In this document: piece by piece, positions 18,355-26,853 of the stretch
Layout: every line of letters begins with the position of its first letter
Position numbering within the stretch: the first letter of the stretch is position 1
Source: Sediminitomix flava
Lineage (GTDB): Bacteria; Bacteroidota; Bacteroidia; Cytophagales; Flammeovirgaceae
Assembly: GCF_003149185.1 (NCBI RefSeq)
Contig: NZ_QGDO01000001.1
Span: forward strand, 1,240,001-1,304,000
DNA: 64,000 nt
Direction of reading: 5' to 3'
Notes under the pieces: generated by a model
The model's database searches: none
What the model saw: only the letters and a program-made list of their open reading frames with translations
Told to the model about the DNA's origin: nothing
Translations under genes and position numbers: made by a program

Positions 18355-18891
18355 TTAGATAGAATCAGACTTTACAACTGATTTTATTTTTAAGTTGATT
18401 TCTCTACCAACCATAAATTTACCCGAACCTCCCACTTTGTAATCATATCTATCGATTACTAAAGTGCCTTCAAAAGTATTATCTTTTACTGAAAAAGGAA
18501 TTTCAACTTCTTTTTCAACACCATGCATTTTCAGCATCCCTTTTGCTGTATATCCCGATGTAGATTTAACTATTGATGTAGACGTAAAACAGATTTCTGG
18601 ATAAGTCTCAACTTCAAAGAAATCTTCATTTTTCAGATGTTTATCACGATCTTCATTTTCTGTATTTACGGTAGCTGCATCTATACAAACTTGAAATGAT
18701 GATTCAGACAAATTGTTCTCATCAAATTTCACTGCTCCCTTCATTCCTTTAAAGCTTCCTTCTACAGTTTTAAAAGCCATATTGGATACTTCAAAGGTCA
18801 CGATTGAATTGCCAGTATCTATATTTTGTGCATTTACTGCTTGTAGACTAACTAAGATGATGAAAGCGGAAATGATTGATCTTAATTTCAT
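18355..18891 (-). CDS. YceI-family periplasmic protein
   Basis: 178-residue secreted lipocalin-like protein of the YceI family, which binds isoprenoid-type lipids (polyisoprenoid-binding TT1927b fold). The ATG at 18891 is preferred over 18978 because it opens a signal peptide (MKLRSIISAFIILVSL, cleavage near NAQ). Features of the family are the D-x-x-N-S-x-V-x-F start of the mature protein (DTGNSIVTFEV), FKGMKGAVKFD, and the C-terminal VGGSGKFMVGREINL. The Crp-like gene 116 bases upstream runs in the same direction, so it may form a regulator-target pair with it. Confidence 0.88.
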   Translation of the reverse strand: MKLRSIISAFIILVSLQAVNAQNIDTGNSIVTFEVSNMAFKTVEGSFKGMKGAVKFDENNLSESSFQVCIDAATVNTENEDRDKHLKNEDFFEVETYPEICFTSTSIVKSTSGYTAKGMLKMHGVEKEVEIPFSVKDNTFEGTLVIDRYDYKVGGSGKFMVGREINLKIKSVVKSDSI

Positions 18892-19007
18892 AATGCTAAA
18901 GTTTATTAGAGTGAATTGTGAATGACTTATTTTCTTTATTGATAACACAAAACTAGCGCTCAGAAAACGGGCAAGCATTAATCTAGATTAAGAAATACCA
19001 ATAATGA

Positions 19008-19487
19008 TTATTTTTTCTGTAAATCCCTTTTCACCTTACTCAATGCTTCTGGAGTAATGCCCAAATATGAAGCAACCATTCGCTGAGGGACACGCTGAAT
19101 TATGTTAGGATAAGTTTCCATAAAGTGTTCATAACGCTCTAAAGCAGTCGCCGACATCAACATGATTATTCGATCTTGAAGTACCTCCATTCTTCGGGTA
19201 ATCTTTTCATACTCTTCAATGCCTATATCCATATCTTCATCAAAAATTTTAGGCATTACCTTTAGCTCACTATCTTCCAAGGCTTCAATAAACAATTCTG
19301 AAGGTACTGATGCTCTTTTACTATCTGCTATTATCCATCCTTCGGGAGCAAAAAGGTAAGTATGCTCTTTTCCTTTAGCATCAATTGCATAACTTCTCAA
19401 GAGTCCTTTTACAACGGTGTAAACTTTGGTACCCAACTCTCCCCTATGTTGTATGATCTGCCCTTTATTAACCTTCAAGTTTTTCAT
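19008..19487 (-). CDS. Crp/Fnr-family transcription regulator
   Basis: 159-residue regulator with an N-terminal cNMP-binding-type beta roll (about 1-95, with KGLLRSYAID and APEGWIIAD) and a C-terminal helix-turn-helix (PQRMVASYLGITPEALSKVKRDL, about 133-155). It is short at the N-terminus: only about 10 residues precede the beta roll. It lies upstream of the yceI-like gene in the same direction and may be co-transcribed. Ligand unknown. The helix-turn-helix resembles that of the gene at 14749, so the two regulators may read related DNA sites. Confidence 0.87.
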   Translation of the reverse strand: MKNLKVNKGQIIQHRGELGTKVYTVVKGLLRSYAIDAKGKEHTYLFAPEGWIIADSKRASVPSELFIEALEDSELKVMPKIFDEDMDIGIEEYEKITRRMEVLQDRIIMLMSATALERYEHFMETYPNIIQRVPQRMVASYLGITPEALSKVKRDLQKK

Positions 19488-19641
19488 TTTACTGAATCAA
19501 TAATTATCCGTCTCAAACCATAAAAATACAAAGCATTATAAATTCTCTTGGAGGAAAGGAAATGAATTTCTTCAATTTGCTGTTATTTAAGTACAAGGTA
19601 TTAGATGTTCTATCTTCTTGACCCAAATCGTTATTTCAGAG

Positions 19642-19800
19642 TATAGATTATGTAGCAAACAGTTGCAAGGGGCAACTTGAGCAGAAGAAAGGGTCTTACT
19701 AAAGAGAAATAGAAAAAGTCTAAAAACCGAGCATCAATTAAATAGGGGCTTTACAGATATACATTTTCTAATTTATTCCGTATCATCTGTAAAGCTTTTT
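19642..19800 (+). ncRNA. Candidate small non-coding RNA
   Basis: A plus-strand terminator (11-bp stem GCTTTACAGAT / ATCTGTAAAGC at 19748-19795 plus T run) has no coding gene upstream of it on that strand: the last plus gene ended at the terminator at 18337. A TTGACC and TATAGA pair (19618 and 19642, 18 bases apart) and a short hairpin (AGTTGCAAGGGGCAACT, about 19670-19686) fit a transcript of about 110-150 bases. The TATAGA box is not the usual Bacteroidota motif, so the 5' end is a guess. Evidence is structural only. Confidence 0.35.
19748..19800 (+). terminator. Orphan plus-strand terminator
   Basis: Stem GCTTTACAGAT / ATCTGTAAAGC, extended by ATAC / GTAT, followed by five T. Its T tract is only on the plus strand. 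Confidence 0.75.
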
Positions 19801-19808
19801 AAATGAAA

Positions 19809-19841
19809 AAGTTCCTAAACCTATATTAGATTTAGGAACTT
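19809..19841. terminator. Terminator of the small hypothetical gene
   Basis: 11-bp stem AAGTTCCTAAA / TTTAGGAACTT with A run on the left and T run on the right. It lies 27 bases past the stop of the leftward 68-residue gene. Confidence 0.8.
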
Positions 19842-19868
19842 CTTTTTTCACTATCCATGATTTATCAG

Positions 19869-20075
19869 CTATTTTCTAGGCTGAACCTTTATAACATCAT
19901 TGATGTCAATATACCTTTTGTCTTTTGTCCCATCGATTTCATCTACCTCAATTTCAAGCTTTGTTCCATTGAGTTTTGATTTTACAGTCCAGAATGAATT
20001 GAAATTTTGTACACCGTCCAGTCTGAAATAAACGCCATCCCCTACGTTTACGTCATTAAAATTAAATTTTGCCAT
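19869..20075 (-). CDS. Small hypothetical protein, 68 residues
   Basis: I do not recognise this protein. It is acidic-basic mixed, has no signal peptide or membrane span, and is rich in short beta-type segments (DGVYFRLDG, SFWTVKSKL, LEIEVDEID), which suggests a small beta-barrel. The ATG at 20075 is preferred over 20171 because the upstream part looks like untranslated leader and the protein starts MAKFNF. It has its own promoter region and a strong terminator, which supports it being real. Neighbours give no functional clue. Confidence 0.55.
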   Translation of the reverse strand: MAKFNFNDVNVGDGVYFRLDGVQNFNSFWTVKSKLNGTKLEIEVDEIDGTKDKRYIDINDVIKVQPRK

Positions 20076-20425
20076 AATTGTATGTTTGTGCTTATTGGTT
20101 AGATTAATAAAAGAAGTGTTAGAGGGTAGATCAATATTCTGAAATGAATCATGTTTTACAACTTTGATCACTCTCTTATAGTTATTTTTAAACTAGTTAT
20201 TAATTCGTTTATACATAAGTCCTATCTCCGTGATTTCAACTCCAAGCACCTTTATTATAGCATATTACTTAAACTAAATAAGATAATTTGGAGAAGGAAT
20301 CGCATCGATTTCCTTCAACTATTATTAGTGTATTAATTACGCTAATAAAGTTCAAACTTTCAATACTTTCTTTATTATTAACAGAGTGGAGAGTATAAAA
20401 TGTAGGTAGGCAATAAAGTGAGGCT

Positions 20426-21838
20426 TTATACTTCTAGGGCGATCAACAATATATCATCTGTCTGACTCGTATTTCCTTTCCAATCATTCCAAGTATTTTG
20501 GAAGATAGAAATATGATTTTCTAGACTTGAATTTGAAGGCTTTATTAGAGATTCTTTACACCTTTTCAGTAAAAACTTCTTGTCTCTCTCACCCCCAAAC
20601 TGATCGGAAAGACCGTCAGTAAACATATAAATCGTATCCCCTTTCTGAACATCTAAGGTGGCATCTTCAAAAGGTATATTTTGCTTATCTATAAGCCCAA
20701 CAATAGATCGATTTGTCGCTGAATATTCCAAAATTTGTTCATTTCTACATAACCAAAGCGGGCGCTTCGCTCCTGCGAACAAATATTCATTTTTGTCTTT
20801 ATCTAATCTTAAAACAGCAATATCCATCCCATCATTTATCTGATGATCTTCAGATGTTTTCTCTATTTTCTCTCTAAACCTCTGGTCTAATTCACCCAAC
20901 AAATTTGATGGAAGAATATCAGGTTTTCGCTCTAAGATATTGTCAAGAATCATTTTCCCAACCAAAGTCAAGAAAGCACCAGGAACACCATGTCCTGTAC
21001 AATCTGAACACGCTACATAAAAATGATTTGAGGTTTCTTTCCACCAATAAAAGTCTCCTGAAACGATATCTCTCGGCTGGTATAATATGACCGAATTGGT
21101 AAAAAATTCATTTAACTTTTGATCTGTAGGCAGGAAGCCTTCCTGAATACCTTTAGCATAAGTTACACTATTGGTTATATTCTGATATACCGATTCTAAT
21201 TGTGATTTCTGCTGATTTATTTTCTGATTACTAGCTTTCAGCTCTTGGTTTACTTTAGACAAAGAAAGAACGGCTTCAATTTCACTTTTTGTACTTTTAT
21301 ACCTTATCCACATTTGAAGGCAAGAAAGTGGTGCTACAAATATGAAAACCCCTAAACCATCACTTACCAATTCCAAAAAGCTTTCTGAATACCCCCATAA
21401 ACCATAAAAAATAGCAAGACAAATATAAGTTATTGATAATACTATAAATGAATGTATCGGATTCCAAAATCCGATGATATTCCCACCAATAAAGGTTGTG
21501 GTAAGCCCCAAAGAGAAAAATAATGTCACCTCTTTACCGCCTACAGCTCCCATATAAGCAAGGCTGATTCCGATGCTTAGGAATAAAAAATAGTTTTGTG
21601 TAAGAGGTTTAATCACATCATTACGTAATAAGAATAAACCTACTCCAAAACAGAATGTAAGGGTCAATCTTATTGTAATGAATTCCATCGCAAATTCACC
21701 TACAACATAGGGGTCTGATATGCACCAAATAGGGTATGCTATCATTGCAACTATAGTTGAAATGATAGAGTCTTTGCGCACTCTCTGGGCGAGAAGTAAA
21801 GATTTTTTGGGATTATCAGGAAAATGAGAAAAAGTCAT
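20426..21838 (-). CDS. SpoIIE-type PP2C phosphatase with polytopic membrane sensor
   Basis: 470-residue membrane protein: six or seven predicted spans in residues 20-190, a coiled coil (about 190-235), then a SpoIIE-type Ser/Thr phosphatase domain (about 255-468). Metal-binding acidic residues are present in VSGDFYWW, SDCTGHGVPGAF, NDGMDIAVL, FTDGLSDQ and QTDDILLI. Such enzymes usually dephosphorylate an anti-anti-sigma (SpoIIAA-like) protein or a similar partner. It faces the same way as the AbgT gene and the second SpoIIE gene but is preceded by the AbgT terminator, so it is likely a separate transcript. The partner protein is not in the window. Confidence 0.9.
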   Translation of the reverse strand: MTFSHFPDNPKKSLLLAQRVRKDSIISTIVAMIAYPIWCISDPYVVGEFAMEFITIRLTLTFCFGVGLFLLRNDVIKPLTQNYFLFLSIGISLAYMGAVGGKEVTLFFSLGLTTTFIGGNIIGFWNPIHSFIVLSITYICLAIFYGLWGYSESFLELVSDGLGVFIFVAPLSCLQMWIRYKSTKSEIEAVLSLSKVNQELKASNQKINQQKSQLESVYQNITNSVTYAKGIQEGFLPTDQKLNEFFTNSVILYQPRDIVSGDFYWWKETSNHFYVACSDCTGHGVPGAFLTLVGKMILDNILERKPDILPSNLLGELDQRFREKIEKTSEDHQINDGMDIAVLRLDKDKNEYLFAGAKRPLWLCRNEQILEYSATNRSIVGLIDKQNIPFEDATLDVQKGDTIYMFTDGLSDQFGGERDKKFLLKRCKESLIKPSNSSLENHISIFQNTWNDWKGNTSQTDDILLIALEV

Positions 21839-21866
21839 GGAATTAACACCCTCTAAATAGTCATAT

Positions 21867-21925
21867 TGTTACACTTATAATTTAGTAAACAACTTACTTA
21901 AATATCATAACTTTTAAGTGTAACA
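21867..21925. repeat. 11-bp inverted repeat upstream of the SpoIIE gene
   Basis: TGTTACACTTA (21867-21877) and TAAGTGTAACA (21915-21925) are exact inverted copies, 37 bases apart, and the left arm lies 29 bases before the start codon. They could be paired operator sites or a leader hairpin. Confidence 0.45.
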
Positions 21926-21976
21926 TCAATATAATCTCCATCTAATTATAATAATTATGGCATAGAGATTATACTA

Positions 21977-22008
21977 AAAGAGGTAAACCAAATATGATTT
22001 ACCTCTTT
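21977..22008 (-). terminator. Terminator of the AbgT-family gene
   Basis: 11-bp stem AAAGAGGTAAA / TTTACCTCTTT with a 10-base loop, 22 bases past the AbgT stop. Confidence 0.75.
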
Positions 22009-22030
22009 CGTTTAAAAATTTATGATTGTC

Positions 22031-23569
22031 TTATGGTTGATAGAACAAAGGAGACTCTGGGCCTATCTCGATGCCTAACATAAACCAAATGATAAGAATA
22101 ACCATCCAAATCAGCATAAATACAATTGTATACGGAAGCATCGTCGCGATCACAGTTCCAATACCTGCATTCTTATCATACTTCTGAATAAAAGCTACAA
22201 TCAAAGCAAAATATGACATCATTGGAGAAATGATATTCGTAACTGAATCTCCAATACGATATACAACTTGAGTCAACTCCGGTGAAATTCCATTTAGCAT
22301 AAACATAGGGATGAATACAGGAGCCATTAATGTCCATTTTGCAGAAGCACTTCCCATAATCAAGTTTACCAAAGCTGTTAAAACGATAAATCCGATAAGT
22401 ACTGGAATCGTTCCTACATTCAAAGCTTTCAACATTTCAGCGCCTTGTATAGCCAAGATCAGGCCTAAGTTTGTCCACTTGAAATAAGCTACGAATTGTG
22501 CTGCAAAAAATACCAAAACAATATAACCACCCAATTGCTTCATGGAGTCAGCCATACCTTTCATCACGTCTGCATCACTTTTAATCGTTCCTGCTCCAAC
22601 TCCATATGCAATTCCAGAAAGTGCTGCAACCAAGAAGATCACTGTCACAATACCTTTCATAAACGGAGAACGCAACACCCCAACTGTTGGGTCTAAATCT
22701 CTAAGGAAACCATCAGCGGGTACCATACCTGCAAGTATGATAATCACAAAGAAAATCACTACGAAAAGTGCATAAAGCAGTCCCTTTCGTTCTGCTGATG
22801 TCAACTGCTTGATTTCTTCTAGCTCCTCATCTCCTGTATATTTACCTAAACGAGGTTCTACAATTTTATCGGTCACAAAAGTACCTGCAATCGCAATAAA
22901 GAATGTAGATACGGCCATGAAATAGTAGTTAGCAGCAGGGTTCACCAAATAATTAGGATCTAAGATTTGTGCTGCTTCTTGCGAAATTCCTGAAAGAAGT
23001 GGATCAACAGTACCTAAAAGTAAGTTTGCTGAGTATCCACCAGATACCCCTGCGAATGCCGCTGCCAAACCTGCAATTGGATGACGTCCGAAAGCATGGA
23101 AAATAATAGCAGCCAAAGGCACTAAAAGTACATAACCAACTTCTGATGCTGTGTTTGAAAGTACACCAGCCAAAACCACAACAAAAGTGATAATTGAAGG
23201 TCTTGATTTCAAAACCAACAGACGAATAGCTGCCCCAATAAGACCGCTACCTTCAGCAATACCAATACCCAACATGGCTACCAATACAACACCCAGAGGT
23301 GCAAACCCAGTAAAATTGGTGACTAATTTCGTCATCATCATGTGTAAGCCTTCTACAGAAAGTAGGTTAAAGACTTCGATGATTTCTCCCTCTTTGGCGG
23401 GATGCTCGGCACTTACACCGAAATAAGAGAGGACAGCTGATAGTATAACCACTATAGCTGCTAATATCGCGAATAATGTCGCTGGATGAGGAAGGGCATT
23501 TCCTGCATATTCAACACCTGCAAGGAACTTATCTACCCACCCTTTTTTCACTTGAAGCTCTTCCTTCAT
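22031..23569 (-). CDS. AbgT-family transporter
   Basis: 512-residue inner-membrane protein with about 10 hydrophobic segments, matching the AbgT family (p-aminobenzoyl-glutamate importer of E. coli; other members export sulfonamides). Diagnostic features are the N-terminal LPHPATLFA, the re-entrant segment [17 protein letters not shown] (about 135-151), and the late [17 protein letters not shown] motif (about 405-421). The protein is of normal length. It sits between two SpoIIE phosphatase genes on the same strand. The substrate in this organism is not known, since folate or peptidoglycan genes are absent nearby. Confidence 0.92.
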   Translation of the reverse strand: MKEELQVKKGWVDKFLAGVEYAGNALPHPATLFAILAAIVVILSAVLSYFGVSAEHPAKEGEIIEVFNLLSVEGLHMMMTKLVTNFTGFAPLGVVLVAMLGIGIAEGSGLIGAAIRLLVLKSRPSIITFVVVLAGVLSNTASEVGYVLLVPLAAIIFHAFGRHPIAGLAAAFAGVSGGYSANLLLGTVDPLLSGISQEAAQILDPNYLVNPAANYYFMAVSTFFIAIAGTFVTDKIVEPRLGKYTGDEELEEIKQLTSAERKGLLYALFVVIFFVIIILAGMVPADGFLRDLDPTVGVLRSPFMKGIVTVIFLVAALSGIAYGVGAGTIKSDADVMKGMADSMKQLGGYIVLVFFAAQFVAYFKWTNLGLILAIQGAEMLKALNVGTIPVLIGFIVLTALVNLIMGSASAKWTLMAPVFIPMFMLNGISPELTQVVYRIGDSVTNIISPMMSYFALIVAFIQKYDKNAGIGTVIATMLPYTIVFMLIWMVILIIWFMLGIEIGPESPLFYQP

Positions 23570-23663
23570 ATCAACGTTTGTTATGTTAGTGTCAATTAAA
23601 AGAGCTTCAAGTTAAAGGTTATATCAATATAGATTTATTAATGAATTTTAATTTTTCTTAAGA

Positions 23664-25766
23664 TTACACTTCAACAGACTCATTCTGAATGTTAAGTCTT
23701 GTAAATTCTTTAGGCGAGTTTACTTGCATGTTTACGCGCTCAACCTTTACTCCCAAAACCAAAATATCATCTGTTTGATGGTGTTCTCCTTTCCAGCCTT
23801 CATATACAACTTGCAGAGAATCTTCTTGACGTCTGTGAGATTGCTCATGAATTTCTTGAAGTACGCCCTTAAATCTTCTTGTGGTAAAGATTCTTCCGTT
23901 GCCTTGTCCTCCAATCTGATCCTTGAAACCATCTGAGTACAAGTACATCATATCGCCTTCCTCCAATTGCATACGATAAGTCTGAAGCTGATCTACCGTT
24001 TTTTGACGAGGATGTTGTAATCCACCAATTGGAATACGATCACCTTTGAATTCAATCAATTCACCATCTCTGATCACTAGCATTGGTCTACCCGCACCTG
24101 TAAATTCCATTTCGAGTGTCTCCAAATCAATAGTACATAACGATATTTCCATTCCGTCATTACTATCATTTCTGACATCTTGGTGCAACTCTCTCTGTAT
24201 ATCTTTATGAAGCTTCTGAAGAATATAAGCTGGCTCAATGTATTTCTGATAATCAACAATGTTTGTCAGAAGATTACTGCCAAGCATTGACATCAGAGCT
24301 CCAGGAACACCATGTCCTGTACAATCTGCGCATGCAAGAATAAATAAGTCTCTACCTTGAATAGTTACTTTATCAAACCAATAGAAATCGCCACTTACAA
24401 TATCACGAGGTCTATTAAAGATAAATGAATTTGGAAACACTTGCTTCAACTGATCAATATGTGGAAGCATCGCTTCTTGGATACGTTTCGCATAATTGAT
24501 ACTAGCTGTTTGTTGTTTATTTCTGACCTCCAAACGTTTGAAAGCATCTTCCATAGCTACATTTTGCAAACGAATCTGATCTCTTTGACTAAGAATCTCT
24601 TCTTTTTGCTCATGTATTTTATTCAAGTTGTCTTGAAGCTTAGAGTTCATTCCATTTAGCTGTGTATTCAAATCACTCAACTCATTTACTCTTATCTTCA
24701 AACGAGAAGCCATTGAGTTAATACTTTTCGCCAACATACCAAGTTCATCTTTTGCATGTCCTCTCAGCTCAATACGTGTATCCAATTTTCCTTCTCCAAT
24801 TTCTCTTGCAGCCTCGCTCAATTTTACGACAGGAGATGCGTAATAATGAGAAAATACCAACGCTCCCAAAATTGATAGCATCAATACAGACAAGACCACA
24901 TAAAGTAAATTCTGATTCATTTCCTTCACAGGAGCTAGAATCGTTGATTTTGGTACTGCTACAAATAATGTCCAATGCTGACCTTTATAACCTAAATACC
25001 CTTTTTCCTCAGATTTCACATAAAGCATATCCTCATCTTCAAAATAATCTGAAGAGGTATTCAAGAATGTACCATAAACTGTTTGATTGTAATATCCATC
25101 TTTTAAGACAGACTGAGGCCTATGGCTAGAATATAGCAAAATGCCATTTTGGTTGACCAAGTCGATCAATGTATTTGGGGAAGAATAAATAGAATGACCC
25201 TTTACTTCTTCATGTTTGAATACCTCATACAATCTTGGAATCAAGATACGAGACACAATCAGACCTACTTTCTTACCTTTTTCATCCTTCACGAAAGATG
25301 CAAAGTGAAGTACAATCTCCCCTACTGACTCTGACCTTGAAATATCCAATACCACATCCTGATTACTTTCTGTAATTTCTTTCCAATACTTAGAAAAGGA
25401 GTGTTTTTTACCAATAGAAAGTCCTTTAGAATCGGCAATACGGATACGTTCCATATTGAAAAAAGACATACTGTAGTATAGCTCATTCAATGATTGAATT
25501 TCACGAAGTCGTTTTACAAGTTGCTTTGGTGTTGAGTTTTCGTTTCTGATAATAGGGTCTTGCGCAGCAGCTTTTATATCCGCCATTCTTTGGTGCAAAA
25601 ACCTATCAATATTCTGTGTTCCCTCACGCGCTTGTTCTGTCAAAGACGTTAGCACTCTCTCTTGGTAAAAAGATTCAGATTCGCGGCTCACGAAGAAGTA
25701 TAGCGTAGAAACTGTACCTATGACAAGAAACACACTAAAAGTAACAATCTTAAAATATATATTCAT
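23664..25766 (-). CDS. Cache-HAMP sensor SpoIIE-type PP2C phosphatase
   Basis: 700-residue membrane receptor: an N-terminal span (about 5-27), an extracytoplasmic Cache-type sensor (about 30-280, with VGLIVSRI and a YLGYKGQHWTLFVAVP end), a second span (about 287-308), a HAMP linker (about 310-365), a coiled coil (about 365-430) and a SpoIIE-type phosphatase domain (about 450-675). Metal-binding motifs VSGDFYWF, ADCTGHGVPGALM, NDGMEIS, YSDGFKDQIGG and QTDDILVL are intact. It would turn a periplasmic small-molecule signal into dephosphorylation of a cytoplasmic partner. It lies 94 bases upstream of the AbgT gene, which may be in the same operon. Confidence 0.92.
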   Translation of the reverse strand: MNIYFKIVTFSVFLVIGTVSTLYFFVSRESESFYQERVLTSLTEQAREGTQNIDRFLHQRMADIKAAAQDPIIRNENSTPKQLVKRLREIQSLNELYYSMSFFNMERIRIADSKGLSIGKKHSFSKYWKEITESNQDVVLDISRSESVGEIVLHFASFVKDEKGKKVGLIVSRILIPRLYEVFKHEEVKGHSIYSSPNTLIDLVNQNGILLYSSHRPQSVLKDGYYNQTVYGTFLNTSSDYFEDEDMLYVKSEEKGYLGYKGQHWTLFVAVPKSTILAPVKEMNQNLLYVVLSVLMLSILGALVFSHYYASPVVKLSEAAREIGEGKLDTRIELRGHAKDELGMLAKSINSMASRLKIRVNELSDLNTQLNGMNSKLQDNLNKIHEQKEEILSQRDQIRLQNVAMEDAFKRLEVRNKQQTASINYAKRIQEAMLPHIDQLKQVFPNSFIFNRPRDIVSGDFYWFDKVTIQGRDLFILACADCTGHGVPGALMSMLGSNLLTNIVDYQKYIEPAYILQKLHKDIQRELHQDVRNDSNDGMEISLCTIDLETLEMEFTGAGRPMLVIRDGELIEFKGDRIPIGGLQHPRQKTVDQLQTYRMQLEEGDMMYLYSDGFKDQIGGQGNGRIFTTRRFKGVLQEIHEQSHRRQEDSLQVVYEGWKGEHHQTDDILVLGVKVERVNMQVNSPKEFTRLNIQNESVEV

Positions 25767-25793
25767 TTTGAATTTTATACTTTGTTAACGTTT

Positions 25794-25801
25794 CAAAGGT
25801 A
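25794..25801 (-). promoter_or_regulatory. -7 promoter element for the Cache-SpoIIE gene
   Basis: On the minus strand this reads TACCTTTG, an exact match to the Bacteroidota TAnnTTTG motif, about 27 bases before the start codon. No clear -33 TTG was found. Confidence 0.5.
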
Positions 25802-26161
25802 TCTCTTTCATTAAATCAGAGGATGAAACTAATGTTAAGTAAATATGAATATATACTATAAAGTATTGTATAATTTCAAGCCTAACGTACGATGTTATCA
25901 GTTTAATCAAATTATCTACTAACAAAATCATAAGGACAATCTACTTAAAATCAATCCGTAGATATACATCAAAGCTATCGCACTTTGTATTAAAAATGAT
26001 CTATTCTGATAGTTTATCTAAAGGATACAAAATAGCCTAAAGACTTATTTTAAGATAAAAAACACGCACTACCATTTCACTTCTTACATACTGACGATCA
26101 ACAACTAAAAACTGAAAATGAAAAATATCCGTTTCTGAGCATAACACCAATCATCTAGACT
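25802..26161. other. Divergent intergenic region
   Basis: About 360 very AT-rich bases between the leftward phosphatase and the rightward receiver gene. Apart from the promoter at its left edge I see no ORF, repeat or strong hairpin. Confidence 0.4.
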
Positions 26162-26515
26162 ATGTCATTAACCTCTATTATCTACGATAAGAACCCAATT
26201 GAAGCAGCTCATTTATCTCTGATGTTGAAAAGAAAAGGTCAAGAAGTAATTACCGCAAAAGATGAAGGACACTTTTTCGCATTGCTAAAAAGAAAAAAAG
26301 TAAACTGTATTTTGATTGATGAAAACGCAACAGACATTCACAAAGTCTTAAAGAAAATCCCTGAAGAACGACACCACCAGACAAAAATCATTATGATGAC
26401 ATCATACAGTCTTAATCAAATTCGTAATGCGTATGAGGAAAAAGGAGTGAATTGCTGTATTCAAAAACCAATCTATCAAAGCAATCTTACAGACGTTTTT
26501 GATAAAATTGGCTAG
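26162..26515 (+). CDS. Stand-alone response-regulator receiver domain
   Basis: 117-residue single-domain protein with the CheY-like fold. The phospho-acceptor is Asp53 (CILIDENA), the switch Thr is Thr80 (MMTSYS) and the lysine is Lys102 (CIQKPI). Only one acidic residue (Asp9, in IIYDKNP) replaces the usual acidic pair, so metal binding may be weak. There is no output domain, so it must act by binding another protein. It has its own start region and is divergent from the SpoIIE sensor, a possible functional partner by proximity only. Confidence 0.75.
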   Translation: MSLTSIIYDKNPIEAAHLSLMLKRKGQEVITAKDEGHFFALLKRKKVNCILIDENATDIHKVLKKIPEERHHQTKIIMMTSYSLNQIRNAYEEKGVNCCIQKPIYQSNLTDVFDKIG

Positions 26516-26652
26516 ATTCTTTTTCATGCCATACCAAACCAGATATAACAAAGTATACCTACCAATCGCTATCATTTTATAGCAAAACCATTTAATCCTT
26601 ATTTTTTAAACTCAACTATATCAACTCTACTTAAAAGCATAAACACTTAACC

Positions 26653-26694
26653 TTATTTTGTTTAACAATTATTAAATATTATTAAACAAAATAA
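26653..26694. repeat. 13-bp inverted repeat
   Basis: TTATTTTGTTTAA and TTAAACAAAATAA, 16 bases apart. No T run follows, so it is unlikely to be a terminator; it may be a regulator site. Confidence 0.5.
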
Positions 26695-26696
26695 AA

Positions 26697-26728
26697 ACAA
26701 TTCACTCTTTTTATTCTACAATTCACTC
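26697..26728. promoter_or_regulatory. Direct repeats ACAATTCACTC, 21-bp spacing
   Basis: Two exact copies of ACAATTCACTC start at 26697 and 26718. The 21-bp period, two helical turns, is the layout bound by LytTR regulators, and the first nine bases match seven of nine positions of their consensus. A LytTR gene lies two genes downstream at 28832. Confidence 0.5.
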
Positions 26729-26853
26729 CCATAAAACGGATTCTCATCCCTTTAAATAAATCCAAAATCAAATTCTATCTGTTTGAACTGTATAATTTTC
26801 AGCATCTGAAATGTGCTGATTCAATGATACTTTTCAGCTAAATCTTAAACAAG

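Larger units (their letters stand above)
26516..26853. other. Upstream region of the fasciclin gene
   Basis: About 340 AT-rich bases. They contain a 13-bp inverted repeat (26653-26665 / 26682-26694), a pair of 11-base direct repeats 21 bases apart (26697-26728) and a TACTTTTC -7-like box at 26828-26835 close to the start codon. Confidence 0.5.

Noticed and set aside
19562-19621. 19-codon ORF after a GGAAAGGAA stretch
   Set aside because: Too short and without any supporting feature; purine-rich Shine-Dalgarno sites are not a reliable start signal in this phylum.
20426-26515. Partner-switching operon with AbgT
   Set aside because: No STAS antagonist, anti-sigma factor or sigma gene is present, and terminators separate the genes.
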